Assembly: GCA_013399695.1 (NCBI GenBank)
Contig: VXAU01000197.1
Span: forward strand, 530,303 to 594,302
Reading direction: 5' to 3'
DNA from: Formicarius rufipectus
Lineage: Eukaryota; Chordata; Aves; Passeriformes; Formicariidae
DNA length: 64,000 bases
Made by a program: the position numbers and the translations under genes. The notes under the pieces are model-generated. The model was given only the letters and a program-made list of their open reading frames with translations. It was not told the origin of the DNA and searched no databases. Below, piece after piece: positions 1-11,000 of this stretch (the stretch's first letter is position 1; every line of letters starts with the position of its first letter).

Positions 1-3000
1 TGAGTGCTTTCATTTTGGGGCATTTTAGTTTGAGTTGTCTTCATTTCCTACCCTTTGAGACTAGGTGAAAGCTTGCTCAAGTGCCAAAATGCATTGAGCA
101 CGAGATTGAAACACTGGCCCATAACCTTTGTTCTTTCTCTCAGGTGGTTTGTAGTTTCAGAATTTACACAGCAACAAAGGTCCACATAGGGGAAAAATAG
201 TAAATGCAGTATCTGGCAATCAGCTTTAGAGAGGGAATGAAGAAGACACAGAAGGTACAGGGACAGTACTTCTCAGGTGCTGCTGTTTCTTCGGGCTGGT
301 CTTCTGTGGTTCTTGTCATCATAAAGCAAACTAGAGGGGTTGGGTTTATATTTCTTTACAGACGTAGTTAAACACTAACAAAAGGCAAGAATAAGCCCAC
401 TGAATCAGAAAGCAGAGCATTCTTGATGCCCTGGGCTGGTCAGCTGGCAGGACCACTGTTTCAAGGCTATACAAAGAATTGTGAGTGGGAGGACTGAACT
501 GGTGCCCTGCCATAGTTGGTTTGGGATGCTGCTTGGCACACTCACGTTGCAGTCATTGCCAAAATGGGCAATAAAGCACATCAGATACTTGACAGGATTA
601 GGCCAGGATAAAGAGAGTCTTGAAGTGAGGAGCTCCCCTTGCAGACTGGCCAGGCCTGGTATCAAGGAGGGATGTGCACAGTGCAAGTCCCTGGTTGTTC
701 CCACAGTCAGGGCTGTCTTGCTCTAGCACCTCCAACACACAGTGTTTGTCTTGCTTGCAGAGCCATTCCAGGGCAGGAATCCCACAGCTGTTGTATCTGT
801 GATGTTTCCAGCATGCAGCCATTCCATAGCCTTTGGTTCAGGCTCAGGGGATCCTGCAAGAAGAGGGAGAACTAGGAGGAAGGCTTGTAGCTCAAGTTGA
901 CAGCTTCTACCAGGAGGCAGGAATTGGCTTGTATTTTTTTGGTTTATTGTTTTCTCTTCCTTGAGTGTAAGACAGGAAATTCTTACATTAATTTAAAACA
1001 AATAAACTTTCCCTACTGAGTGGGAAATTCAGAATAGCTGAATCTCTGTCCAGAGCTGTTATTCCAGGTGATGGAATTGGTATTTGATAAGCAGAGGTAT
1101 TTATTAAACACTTCTAATGTTTATCAGCAGTCTTTATCTGTAAAAAAAATGAGATGTTGCACCATGGAGTTGTCAACCATCACACACAGAAACAATCCCA
1201 CAGCCCAACTACAAACACCTTTGCAACTAAGTGCCAGTACAGTCCCTTGAAATGCCAAGGTTAATAATACATGGATTTTATTTAACTTTTTTTCACTATA
1301 ACTTTAAAAAAGAACCCTCTTGGGTTGCAGTAGAGACAATAAAGGTTGAGGAAAGCAAGCAGTGAAAAAGAATAAAAGAAAAGGTTTAACAGAAGCATAG
1401 GACTTAGGTCTGTTTATTGGGCTGCAGGAGTCCTGTCCAGCTGGAATCAGCATCAGCAGCCCCAGTGACGGGTGCTGTTGGAGTGATGTCTCTATTCAGG
1501 GGGGATTAGACACTGTCTGGCTGCTGCCTGAAAAATCATTATTTTTAGTGCCATGTCCCTCTAGTCGGTTTTTGTTCCCCTCCTGACAACATGCAGTTGG
1601 GATACATTTTATCTTCCCCCTCCCCTTGTACCAGGTTTTGAACAAATAGAATTTTCTCTGGTTGTTAAGAAGTTTTCCCTGGCCCTTTTTTCTTGTTTCC
1701 TACCAGAGGATGATGGATTTGGTCATTTCTAAGGACCTTCCCAGCTGTTTTGGACATGGAGACAAAAACAAGCTTGGAGAGATTCATTGATATCATGGAA
1801 GATTAGCCTGGGAGTTTAAGGATTTCTTTCAAAAAGAAATTTTTTTCCCAGTGTGACTCTTTCCTGGTGTGCATGACTAAAACACCCATGATAGGGGATC
1901 AGTGCAAAGATGGAGGGATCTAACCCTCAGCTGCTGTAAACCAGCACTGCCCAGTAAAGGTCAGTACAACCTACCCATGTTTACACCTGCTGGCACCCCA
2001 CCAGAGGCTCTGTGTGTGTGTCTTGGGAGAGCCAACACACACAGCATGGCAAGAACTAGCAGCGAAGAAGGTGGCAATCTCTTCTCTTTGAGCCAGGGGT
2101 CCAAGTGTGGCACCTGATTGGTGGCCTTTGTTTCTTCTGTGTCCTCCCCCTCCCCTGCTGCTCACAGAGCCGGGCAAGCTCTCCCAGCAGCACTCGGTCT
2201 ATGGTTGGAGGGCATAGCTGTCATTCCATTAGGCTTGGCTAGGCCTGCGTTAAAGCGTGTCATACAAATTGAGGGGATCCAGCATATTGACAGACAGATA
2301 TTTAGCATGTAATTGCACTGAAAGTGCAGCACAAAAGCTCTGGGAGGTAGGAGAGTGGAGGATTTGGATTGCATGAGATCTAGTTGGGGTAAGGTTTGGA
2401 CTTTTATTCTAAAGTGCATTTGAGCCCAATAACAGGTGTGATGGTAAGGCACAAATACATCATCCCACAGCCACTGGGGCACTGTGTTAGTCCTCATCCA
2501 GCCTGCTTTTTCCCCCTGACAAAACCCTGTTTAAGGTAGTATCTGTTATACAGACCAAGCAAAACCATCCCATGGGCTGTTGTACAGCTCCCACACGCTC
2601 ATACTCAGATCCCTTTCTCAGAGGAAGCTGAGCTACGTGACTGCGTCCCTGTTGAATCCCAAATGCCTCACACCCCACAGCTTTCATATCATAAAGATAC
2701 AACATAAATATAACATGAGTTTGGCAGCATAGAAGTGGATCATTTTAAATTCTGGGCTTTAGCATTGGTCATTAAGGACCAATTCCACTTCTCTTAAAAC
2801 TCCTGCTTCCAAATGCAGTCAGATTGTTTGTGGCTTCATGCTCCTGGGGCCAGACCGCACCCATCTGCCCTGACAGGGCTTCCAAGAACCGAGGGTTCCA
2901 GGAAAGTCACTGGGTCTTAGAGTCCAACTTGTCAGTGACTTCTGCAAAAACAGCTCATGCTCCCAAGTCATATTGTTTTGAAAGTCTTGGCACTGAGTGG

Positions 3001-3771
3001 CTGTCAGCCAGTGGCATAGCTGGGACCTGGGCCCCATATCTTCTGCTGGCCCGGGTGCTTCTCTCACCTGCACCTGCCATTCCCCTAACACACGGTTTCT
3101 CAAGGACTGAGCATCAGTGCCTGCAGATACTATAGATTACCTCAGGCTACAGCAGAACTACTGGAGGAAAAGTCATAGACTGACTTCAGAAAATGCATCT
3201 GAAAGTGCCCAAATAATCCCTCAAACACGCTGGTCTGAGACAGGGAGAGTGGCTCAAACATATGTGTTGGGCATGGTTGTATGATGTGAATAAAAAGAGA
3301 AAGAATCACTGGCTCTTCAGTTGATGTGGAAGGGCAGGTTGCAGATTAAACTGCTTGTGTTAGCTACTGGGGAAATAGGTGTTAAAAAATAGGTTCCGTG
3401 CTTGAAATCAGGATCAGTGATGGGAAAACTCAACAGTGCTTTTGGGCTGCTTCTTTGCACCATACCTCTGCTTATATGCTTTGGTGAACTGTACTCAACC
3501 AGCCCTCAGCTGGAGTTTGTTAAAGGTAAACTTGTAAAAAGAAGCTTTTAAAATAGGTTACTGAGTTCTGGTTCTATTTTGAGCACTACTGATGTTTAGA
3601 AGTTTAGAATCTACATTTTTGAATCTGGTCAGGAAGCAGCAAGAGTGGGGTGCAAAAGGGTGGAAATGCTTTATTTAACATTTACATTATTGTTTAGTAA
3701 ATCAACACTGTAAATGTACATTTATCAGAGCCCTCAGCTGGTGCTCATGAGATTCATGTTCTGTGATTTCA

Positions 3772-3790
3772 AAGGTCTGTTACAGACCTT
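3772..3790. repeat. Interrupted palindrome, 9-bp arms
   Basis: AAGGTCTGT and ACAGACCTT are perfect reverse complements separated by one T. Each arm holds AGGTC, close to a nuclear-receptor half site, but the everted/inverted spacing is not a clear receptor element. Confidence 0.8.
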
Positions 3791-4805
3791 GTAGGGTGTA
3801 TGGCCACTCTTCTTTCCTCTGTCTTTTGCTGAAGTAACCCTAACTTCAGGGATATGGCATTCACTAAGGCTTTGGTTACTTCAAGGACAAAAGCCAGCCC
3901 ATGGAAATCCTAATGGAATTTTTTGATCTGCACAGAGAGGTTCCTCCCCTTAACTCCTACCAGCACTTGAGCAAGGGCAGGATTCCCCAGTGGTCAGATC
4001 TCAGGACTGGGTCTGGAGGTGTGTGTTAAGTGCTGTACACACATGTAAGAGGGGAATGTTCCTGTCACTGTGCAGCTACGTGGATGATATAATATTGTAA
4101 GGAGCTGGGTGGAATGTAGCAACAAGCAGTGTGATTGATCATTGATGATAAGCTCATGTCATGTTCACTTGATTTAGATTGTTTTAAGTGTATCATTACT
4201 GATGTACCACTTACTGTCTCTGTGAGAGGAGATTCCACAATCAAGGGGGTTTTGTGAAAAATGGTGTTGTTTAGTGTGTTCATTTTTCAATGCCCAAACT
4301 GAGAAAGTTTAAAGGTATCTAAATTCTACATGCACTATGTTATCCAAAATAGGAAGACATGTTTGATGATCTGGGTCCACAGATCTCTTCCTTGTTAAAG
4401 CTTTTCTGAAAATCATGGAAGGGCTGAAAGTGAAATAAGAAGCGCAGACAGCATGCATCCACATGGGCACATCCCAGGGAATAGGGAAGGTGTAGGCAAT
4501 GATGGGACACACCTCAGACCCAGCTTGTGCCAGCTCTGCTGCCTGGGGTGCCAGGACTCAGTTTATTCCTGTTTAACTGAGGTCAGAGTGGCACTGGAGG
4601 ATTCCAGTGGTCCCTTAATATCATCCAAAAAGAAAAGTGCCAAGCAAGTGTAACGTGGACATTATTTAATCAAGGGCTGTTACTCTGCTGTTTGTAGCCA
4701 CACCTTCTGTGTGCTTCCTCTTTGTACAGCCCAGGACCAGGTTGCTGTCAGGGAACATGATAAAGGAATAAAGCTGCAAGTGGGATCATGTTTCCCTTCG
4801 CTCCT

Positions 4806-4824
4806 TGTGTGTATGTGTGTGTGT
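4806..4824. repeat. Short (GT)n tract
   Basis: TGTGTGTATGTGTGTGTGT, one interruption. Too short to be notable except as a marker. Confidence 0.8.
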
Positions 4825-6414
4825 CTTTGTTTTTCCTGTGCTGTAGCTCAGGGGGGCTCGTAAATCTTGGAGATGACTGGGGATTTTTTTTTTCTCCCCC
4901 TGTATGACTGATTGTGCAAATTTATGTGTGGTATTTCTCTCCCCCAGCCTCGCTCTGTTAAAACGAGACAGGAGGCCAGTAAATTTGCAGTGGGAGCTGT
5001 GCAGGGCTGTAGGTCCGTGACGCCCTCCTCTTTGCAGCCTGAGGGCCCGTTGTTCCTAAAAGATAATGGTGCTGGTGTTTCTGCTGGGGGTGGGTTGCTG
5101 TTTGCATCGTTCTAGTTTGCTGGATGAGCGTGTTTGACCCTCTGATTCAGCACCAGGTGGTGGAAGAGAAAGGTGCTTTCAGGAGAAAGTTATGCCCTCC
5201 CAGGTCACTGAAGTGTGGGCAAAGGGAAGTCTTGAGATGTGAGTTGGAACGAGGTGTCCCAAGGTACACCCTTCACCTTCACTCTGTGCTGAGACATGTC
5301 CAAGAACACAGTCCCTCACCTCTGGCCTCTTCTGGCTGGGACGACTGAGCTAAGAGGAGTTTCAGTGATTCAGAAGTCTGTTGTGTTACAGGGAGTTTAG
5401 AAACTCTTCTAAAATAGTATCATAAAACTATTTATCTGCTTCTAATTCCTGAAATATTCCTGGAAGGGCCCCTGCCTGTGTCCCTTTTGTCTGAGGTGGA
5501 GAGATGCCCTGCATCCCGGCAGTGTTTCCTTCCTTTCCTCCACCTGACTTCAGCTCTATTAATCCCTCATAACTTAAGCTGTGACTGGGAAATCCAGCCC
5601 CAAGTCTGAGTGCCACTTTGAATTTGAACTCCAATAGGAGCATTTGTCTTGAAAAATCGGTTGTTGTTTTCAAAGCATTTCCAGGTTTATTCCAGACTTA
5701 TTCCAGTGAAATTACTTTACCAGCAAGAGTAAGACCTGGAAGTTTTGGTTCTTGAATAGAGTTAAGAAGCAAAGTAATAATTTATGCTCTCATCTCCACC
5801 TGAAGCCATTACCACGTCACATGGCCCAGTTTAATCAGTTTAAAATGTCTTTCAACCAATCTGGCTTTAGCTAAGCTTATTAAAGGGACTCAGTGAACTC
5901 CATCTGCAGCACAGCAGAGTGGAAGTGGACATGTAGTGTTCCTCTGGGTGATAACACATCTCGCACACAAAGACTTCAGAGCTGTTCAGATAACCTGAGC
6001 AGGAGCACAACCAGCCTCCTGTGCTGCTGCCCAAAGCTCCAGGTAGACTGTCAGGGCTGTGCTCCTCCTGGGACAGTGAGGAGCTGGGTGGGACGGGGCA
6101 GCAAGTGAGTGCTTGGGAAGGCTGGGCTGGGCACAGGTGGCTGTCAGGTTTTATAAGGAGGTCCAATAACACTGAGCTTGTTTGTTAATTTCATTTTTGT
6201 CTTTCTGATTTGGAAATAACAGGGGTTCAGGGCCAAGATCTAGGACTTCTACCTGTGAGCTGGTGCCTTGTTCCTTCCATTCCAACACATACCAAAGGAG
6301 ATTAATCAACACTGTGGTTAATATTGAAACCCCGGCATGAACTGAAGTGTGGACAGCAGCCTCTCACAGCTCTGTCTGCGTGAACCTCTTGTGTTGTGTC
6401 TGTGAAATCCACAG

Positions 6415-6505
6415 ATCAGATTCTTGTCTTGGCTCTGCCCTGGGTTTGTTACCAGTCTGTGGTCTGTCCCTTAACCCTCTGGATGACATTTTTTAAAGGA
6501 CTTAA
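6415..6505 (+). repeat. MIR/CORE-SINE-like remnant
   Basis: TTGGCTCTGCC, then GTCTGTGGTC and CCCTTAACCCTCTGGATGA follow the order of the MIR tRNA-related to core region (clear text: CGGCTCTGCC ... TTAACCTCTCTGTG). Diverged and fragmentary. Confidence 0.4.
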
Positions 6506-6663
6506 TGTCCAATTGCAACTAAACGTCCAGGGAAAAGTGACTCCCTGGGGTGCCTTGTGTCTCCAGGGCCTTAGCTGATGCCTTGGAAGCGTGCAGGTAA
6601 CAGTGCTCTCTGGCCAGGCCAGACTGTGTGGACATGTCTGAGCTGTTATTCTTGCAGAGCATG

Positions 6664-6860
6664 AGGCTCACCTACCCTGAGCCGTATTTGGTTGCTGGAA
6701 GGACCATCCAGACACTCATAAATCTTCGGCGTAACTCTGAGGCGGCTTTGCTGACAAATTGGCACCCACCTCTCCCCCACCTCGCAACGTGACTCTCACA
6801 CTCAGGGCTGCTAAGAGCTATTTCAGGCCCCGTAACAAATGAAATATTTGTCTCCCCTTT
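6664..6860. promoter_or_regulatory. Possible conserved non-coding block
   Basis: Complex unique sequence retaining scattered CpGs (AATCTTCGGCGTAACTC, GAGGCGGC, CTCGCAACGTG, CCCCGTAAC) in an otherwise CpG-poor neighbourhood, ending in AAATGAAATATTTG. Retained CpGs outside an island can mean selection or hypomethylation. No exon reading is convincing. Confidence 0.25.
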
Positions 6861-8780
6861 GCCCTGGCAGTTGGCTCCACACCACCCCTTCCCCTTCCCA
6901 GAGCCGAGGGCTTTAGCACAGCCACCCTGAGCCGGCAGTGGCAGCTGCATAGGAGGGAGCAGACTGCAGGAGTGCTGCCCTCCATCCCCCAGTGCCACTG
7001 AGCCCTGGCCCAACACCCTTCCTCCCCACCTTCCCCAGAGACTCCACAGTCCACCTACTGCTGCTTCAGCCCTGGATGAGAACCTGGCCCCAGGTTTCCT
7101 CTCTCCTTGCCACCTCTCCCCATCAACAAACCAATCCTTTTGTAAGGCACAGGATCCAGAAGTGTCTCGATTGCTCTTTGTGTCTTTTTCCATCCACATT
7201 TACCAGGAGCTGGGGCACCCAGGGCCTGTCCTGTGTGACCAAGGGGATCTAAAGAGCTGTGAGGGGTGTGTGTGTAACAGATTACAGAGAGAGAAGAGAT
7301 TACATGTGGTCACTGTGCTCCATGCTGTTGCAAAAGACCAACTGCTGTATAGCATGCAGAATAAAGACAGCAGACTGACTTTCTTTGAAGCCTTTGCTTT
7401 GACTATACTTTTTTTCCCCTTCTACTGTGCCAAAATGCTTTTAGACATACATCTGCCTTAAAAACATCAATCTCCCCTTCCATTAGCTCAGTTAAAGCTT
7501 TTCTGCAAGCTTTTCATTTTGAAAAGACAAGGAAAACCAGAAAAAGAAAATGAGCCCAGGACAGTCAGACATGTGGTTCTTGTGACAAAAAAAAAGTAAA
7601 TTGAATTTTAGTCAAGAAATGTGAGAGATTTAGAACAATACAGTTAGTACTTAGTGGAATAGCTGCCTGACAAGCAGGTAAGACTAGGGTAATCCTCCAT
7701 CAGTATGTAAAGCAGACACAGAACAAGGGCAAAGAAAATAGAGAGTAGACTCTTTGCTTGACAATTTAAATCCTTGGGGTACAATAGTCATGTAGAGCAG
7801 CATCAAACACACCGCACACAGAGCGAGTGTATAATAAATTTTGCCATGGGACGTGGACCCCAGTCAGTGCCACTGTGGATGCAGCCACAGCACAGACTTC
7901 TCTTGCAGTGCAGCTGTGCATGCCTGGTTGCCTTGTGGCATCAGCTAAAGCTTCGGCAGACCTGGGGCAGGTGAAGCTGTGCAGAGAGGAGCAGAGCGGG
8001 GCAGCCTTGCAAGAACCTGGCAATGTTAGTTATGATATTCACCATTTCTTACTTTTTTGTGGACTCAAGTGATGATTTGGAAACCTGAGGAGGCTGCAGC
8101 CCTTTGTATCACTCCATGTGCTGGGAACTTCTGGTGCGAAACTCCTCTGAAGTTTCATTTGCAGAAATCACTGGGAACAACATGCTGTTCTTGTGAGAAG
8201 CTGTGTCAGGAGACACAGCAGTATTGCTACAGCCCCATACAAAAAACACTAGCTCCCATAAAGCCAAAGAATATTAAAGAATTTCAAGGTAAAAGATTTG
8301 ATGATACAGCCAGCACAACTTTGTTTAGCAAAGTATGTTCATTTTGCAAAAGAAATTCTGCATGTTTGCAATACTTCTGAAGGCCAGGTCCTCAGAAGGG
8401 GAGCTAACTCACAGAATGGCACATAATTGTCTCAGGCAGGACCATTTTCTACACTTGCCAGTCATTTTAAGCCTCACATACGGCTGGCTGCCTTTGTCTT
8501 CCAAGTGCCTGCTTGTACAATGAGATTTACCTGTTGTGTTATGACAGACAAGTGATTAACATGAGAAAGACAAATTGGATCTGGCGCTGAGCTTCCTGTG
8601 TGTCTCCCTTGCCTGCCCTCCCAGACGTTTCCTCCGATGCAAAATGAACTGTCAGTTCTCCTGGTTGCTCAGAGAAAAACATTTCTGGTGGAGTTTGCCT
8701 CTTCCTGTGTTGGTACAACACTCTTGCCAAAGGACCCAGACGTCCATGAGGGCCTTTGTAACACAGTGACAGGGCATTGA

Positions 8781-8811
8781 TTCTGGCATGTTTGGATTTC
8801 TGGCATGTTTG
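8781..8811. repeat. Tandem direct repeat, 14-bp unit at 17-bp period
   Basis: TTCTGGCATGTTTG occurs at 8781-8794 and again, identically, at 8798-8811, separated by GAT. It is a local duplication of unknown meaning. Confidence 0.85.
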
Positions 8812-9404
8812 CAACTAGAAAAACAAGCTTGGATTTTTTCCTCGTGCAAAGGATGTGCTCTAGTACTGTACTTTCTTCCACAGAGCTCCCATTCCTGAAG
8901 GCCGTGCAGTATCCCATCTGGCAATAGTTCTCAGTTCAGGCCCAAACAAAAACTCGAGACAGTGACAATCCTATGAGCAAAGGTGCTGTTTGTCTCCAGC
9001 CTTGTGGTGAAATGTAACTGAAAATACTTTTTTCCTATGAATGAAATATAATTTGTGAGTCAGAAGATCATTGAAGTACATGCTTAACATTTTCATACAA
9101 GTATTTAGGCTTCTTTATTGGGTAAGAATGCCTTCTTGAACTAGGAATTAAATTGGACCTCTTTTGAAGCCTTTTTCAGTGACTTTCCCATTCATATTAT
9201 TTCTGCAAAGACACCTCTTTTGATGACTCCTCCAATTCCCAAATTCACAGGGATCCTTTGTTTCATTCAATCTTTCATGACTTACTAATTTTTTATTTTA
9301 TTTTTTTGTCATGAGGATGCTTTACACCTCTTATCCAAGAATCTGCACTAACTTTCACTTAATTAGTTAATAAGCCAAAAGTCAGACCTGGTGTACCTGA
9401 CACC

Positions 9405-9434
9405 ATGTGTCATCTCTTTTTTAAGATGACACAT
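9405..9434. repeat. Inverted repeat, 11-bp perfect arms, 8-nt loop
   Basis: ATGTGTCATCT (9405-9415) and AGATGACACAT (9424-9434) are perfect reverse complements around a T-rich 8-nt spacer. A third related motif, ATCATGTGTC, follows at 9436. It lies about 50 bp before a CpG-rich patch. Confidence 0.85.
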
Positions 9435-9480
9435 ATCATGTGTCTTTTCCTTTTTAAAATCTGGTACCAAGCAAAGCAGC

Positions 9481-9835
9481 CTCGAGGTGAGTCTGGAGGC
9501 TGCCATCCCATCCCTCGCAGTGTTGACTGAACCCCTGCGGGGTCTCAGCTGTGGTGGCACCTGTGCAGCTCACCCACCCGCAGTCCCCACGCTGCCCGTG
9601 TGCCTCCTCGGGACGTGGGGGACGCCGTGATGGAGTTGCCATTTACCATTAAAAACAAACACCAGGCTGTGGGAATAGGAGCAGCTTCCTTTTCCCTCCA
9701 GCCTCGTCAGCCCGTTTCGGTGCCGGGCTGTGCCGCGCCGAGCCCCGGACAGCCCAGGGCTCCCCAGCACGGCGTGGCAGCCGGGCAGGATCAGGAAGTC
9801 AGGCAGGGACAAGGTCACCTCCTGACCTCCCATTC
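9481..9835. promoter_or_regulatory. Small CpG-rich patch
   Basis: About 22 CpGs fall in roughly 355 bp, in two clusters (9481-9625 and 9705-9830), while flanking DNA is CpG-poor. Density is below that of large promoter islands. No exon or start site is recognisable. It could be an orphan CpG island, an enhancer, or a remnant of a GC-rich repeat. Counts were made by eye. Confidence 0.45.
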
Positions 9836-10900
9836 GGCAAAGAATGCAACTTGCTGTCAGGCACTAGGGAAGGCTTTTTCTTCCCTTCTGCAGCTTAAGA
9901 TCCCTGCGGTTTCTGATGGGAAGGAGCTTTAGCATAATTTTTATTTTCTCAAGTGTGTTTTAAGAGGGGAGATGCCAATGACATGGTGTAATCACCAGAG
10001 AGCTTTGGAGAGTGGCTGCTCACTCAGAGGGTATGCAAGGGCAGAATGCTGGGATTAGTGTTGCATTATGCCATAGGAAGCACCAAAGTTCATCACTGAT
10101 CTTGGCATAACATGACCATAATCTTTCAAAATAAAATGTTGTAACAAAGAGGGAAATCTCTAAAACACTTCAAAGTGCAACTAATCTCTCAAAAAATAAA
10201 AATGGCGCTGCGTTGCTTCCTTAAAATGATGTGATTCCATTGCCATGTAGGTTTTGTACCTATGTAAGAGAGAGCACAGCTGGGCCCCAGTGGATGAGCC
10301 TTGGTTCAGCTTCTGCAGCTGGTTTGTGCCATCTTGTCTCTTGCCCTTTGGGCTGTCAAGCCTGGAGCCAGTTTTGCTGCCATAGTAGGGTGAAATCAGG
10401 GCTGTTTGCTTCAGAAACTTTGCTTTTGCTTAGTGACCCCACTGCTAGTTTTGGCCGAAGAGCTTTATAGTGAAGCCATTCTTCCTCAGTGTCCCTCTAT
10501 ACCCCATTTCATCTTTACTATCAAGAGACTATGATATAAGTAAAATGATCCATTTCTAACTCTGTTTTCAGAAGGAAAACCTTCACTCTGGGCCAATATC
10601 TGATACCGTGTCATGGCTACAAAACAGCATGGTCAGACTTGTCCCTCCAAGCACTTTGGAAATGTCAGTCCATCTGAAAGTCATTCTTTGCAGAAATATC
10701 CATGGCCAAGAGGTAAATAACCTGCTTTGAATGAAAACCTGCTGAAGAGCAAAGAGAAAGACAGAGGGAGAGTCCCAGCAGGAAAGCATCTTACTAATAA
10801 TACTTAGTAATTCTTGAATAGGAAGCTGTCTAACTGTTTCAGGCATTTCTGTTTCCCTGTGAGAAAGTCAAAATCTAAATTGAGGGTTCAAAAGTATATT

Positions 10901-11000
10901 CTTACTTATGCCGGTGTAAATCTGCTGCTGATTGAACAGGTTCAATGAATTTTCTCTGGATTAAATTCAGTGTAACTCTGAACAAGCTTGCACCCTGGTC
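10901..11000. repeat. Remnant of an old amniote interspersed repeat (GGTGTAAATCTG core)
   Basis: CCGGTGTAAATCTG (10911), TTCAATGAATTTTCTCTGGA (10940) and TTCAGTGTAACTCTGA (10966) fall in the order and spacing I remember for a common sauropsid MITE-like repeat whose core reads as mirrored GATTTACACC/GGTGTAAATC units. Many substitutions have accumulated. The minus-strand open frame at 10902-11201 runs through it and is probably a by-product. The family name cannot be fixed from memory. Confidence 0.45.

Larger units (their letters stand above)
1..9404. other. Non-coding stretch, no gene seen
   Basis: No exon, RNA gene or transposon ORF is recognisable. The longest open frame is 175 codons on the minus strand at 6672-7199, Gly/Arg/Trp-rich in the way a chance frame through GC-rich DNA is, and it overlaps equally open frames on the other strand. 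Apart from the listed repeats and the 6.7-kb block, the DNA appears unique. Confidence 0.7.

Noticed and set aside
1705..1765. CR1-like string (TTGGTCATTTCTAAGGACC)
   Set aside because: Weak similarity to a LINE end with no supporting flank.
4345..4400. CR1-like string (TTTGATGATCTGGGTCC)
   Set aside because: Similarity is limited to about 20 bases with no terminal repeat.
6672..7199. 175-codon open frame on the minus strand
   Set aside because: Gly/Arg/Trp-rich, chance-like; the non-coding reading with retained CpGs is at least as plausible.
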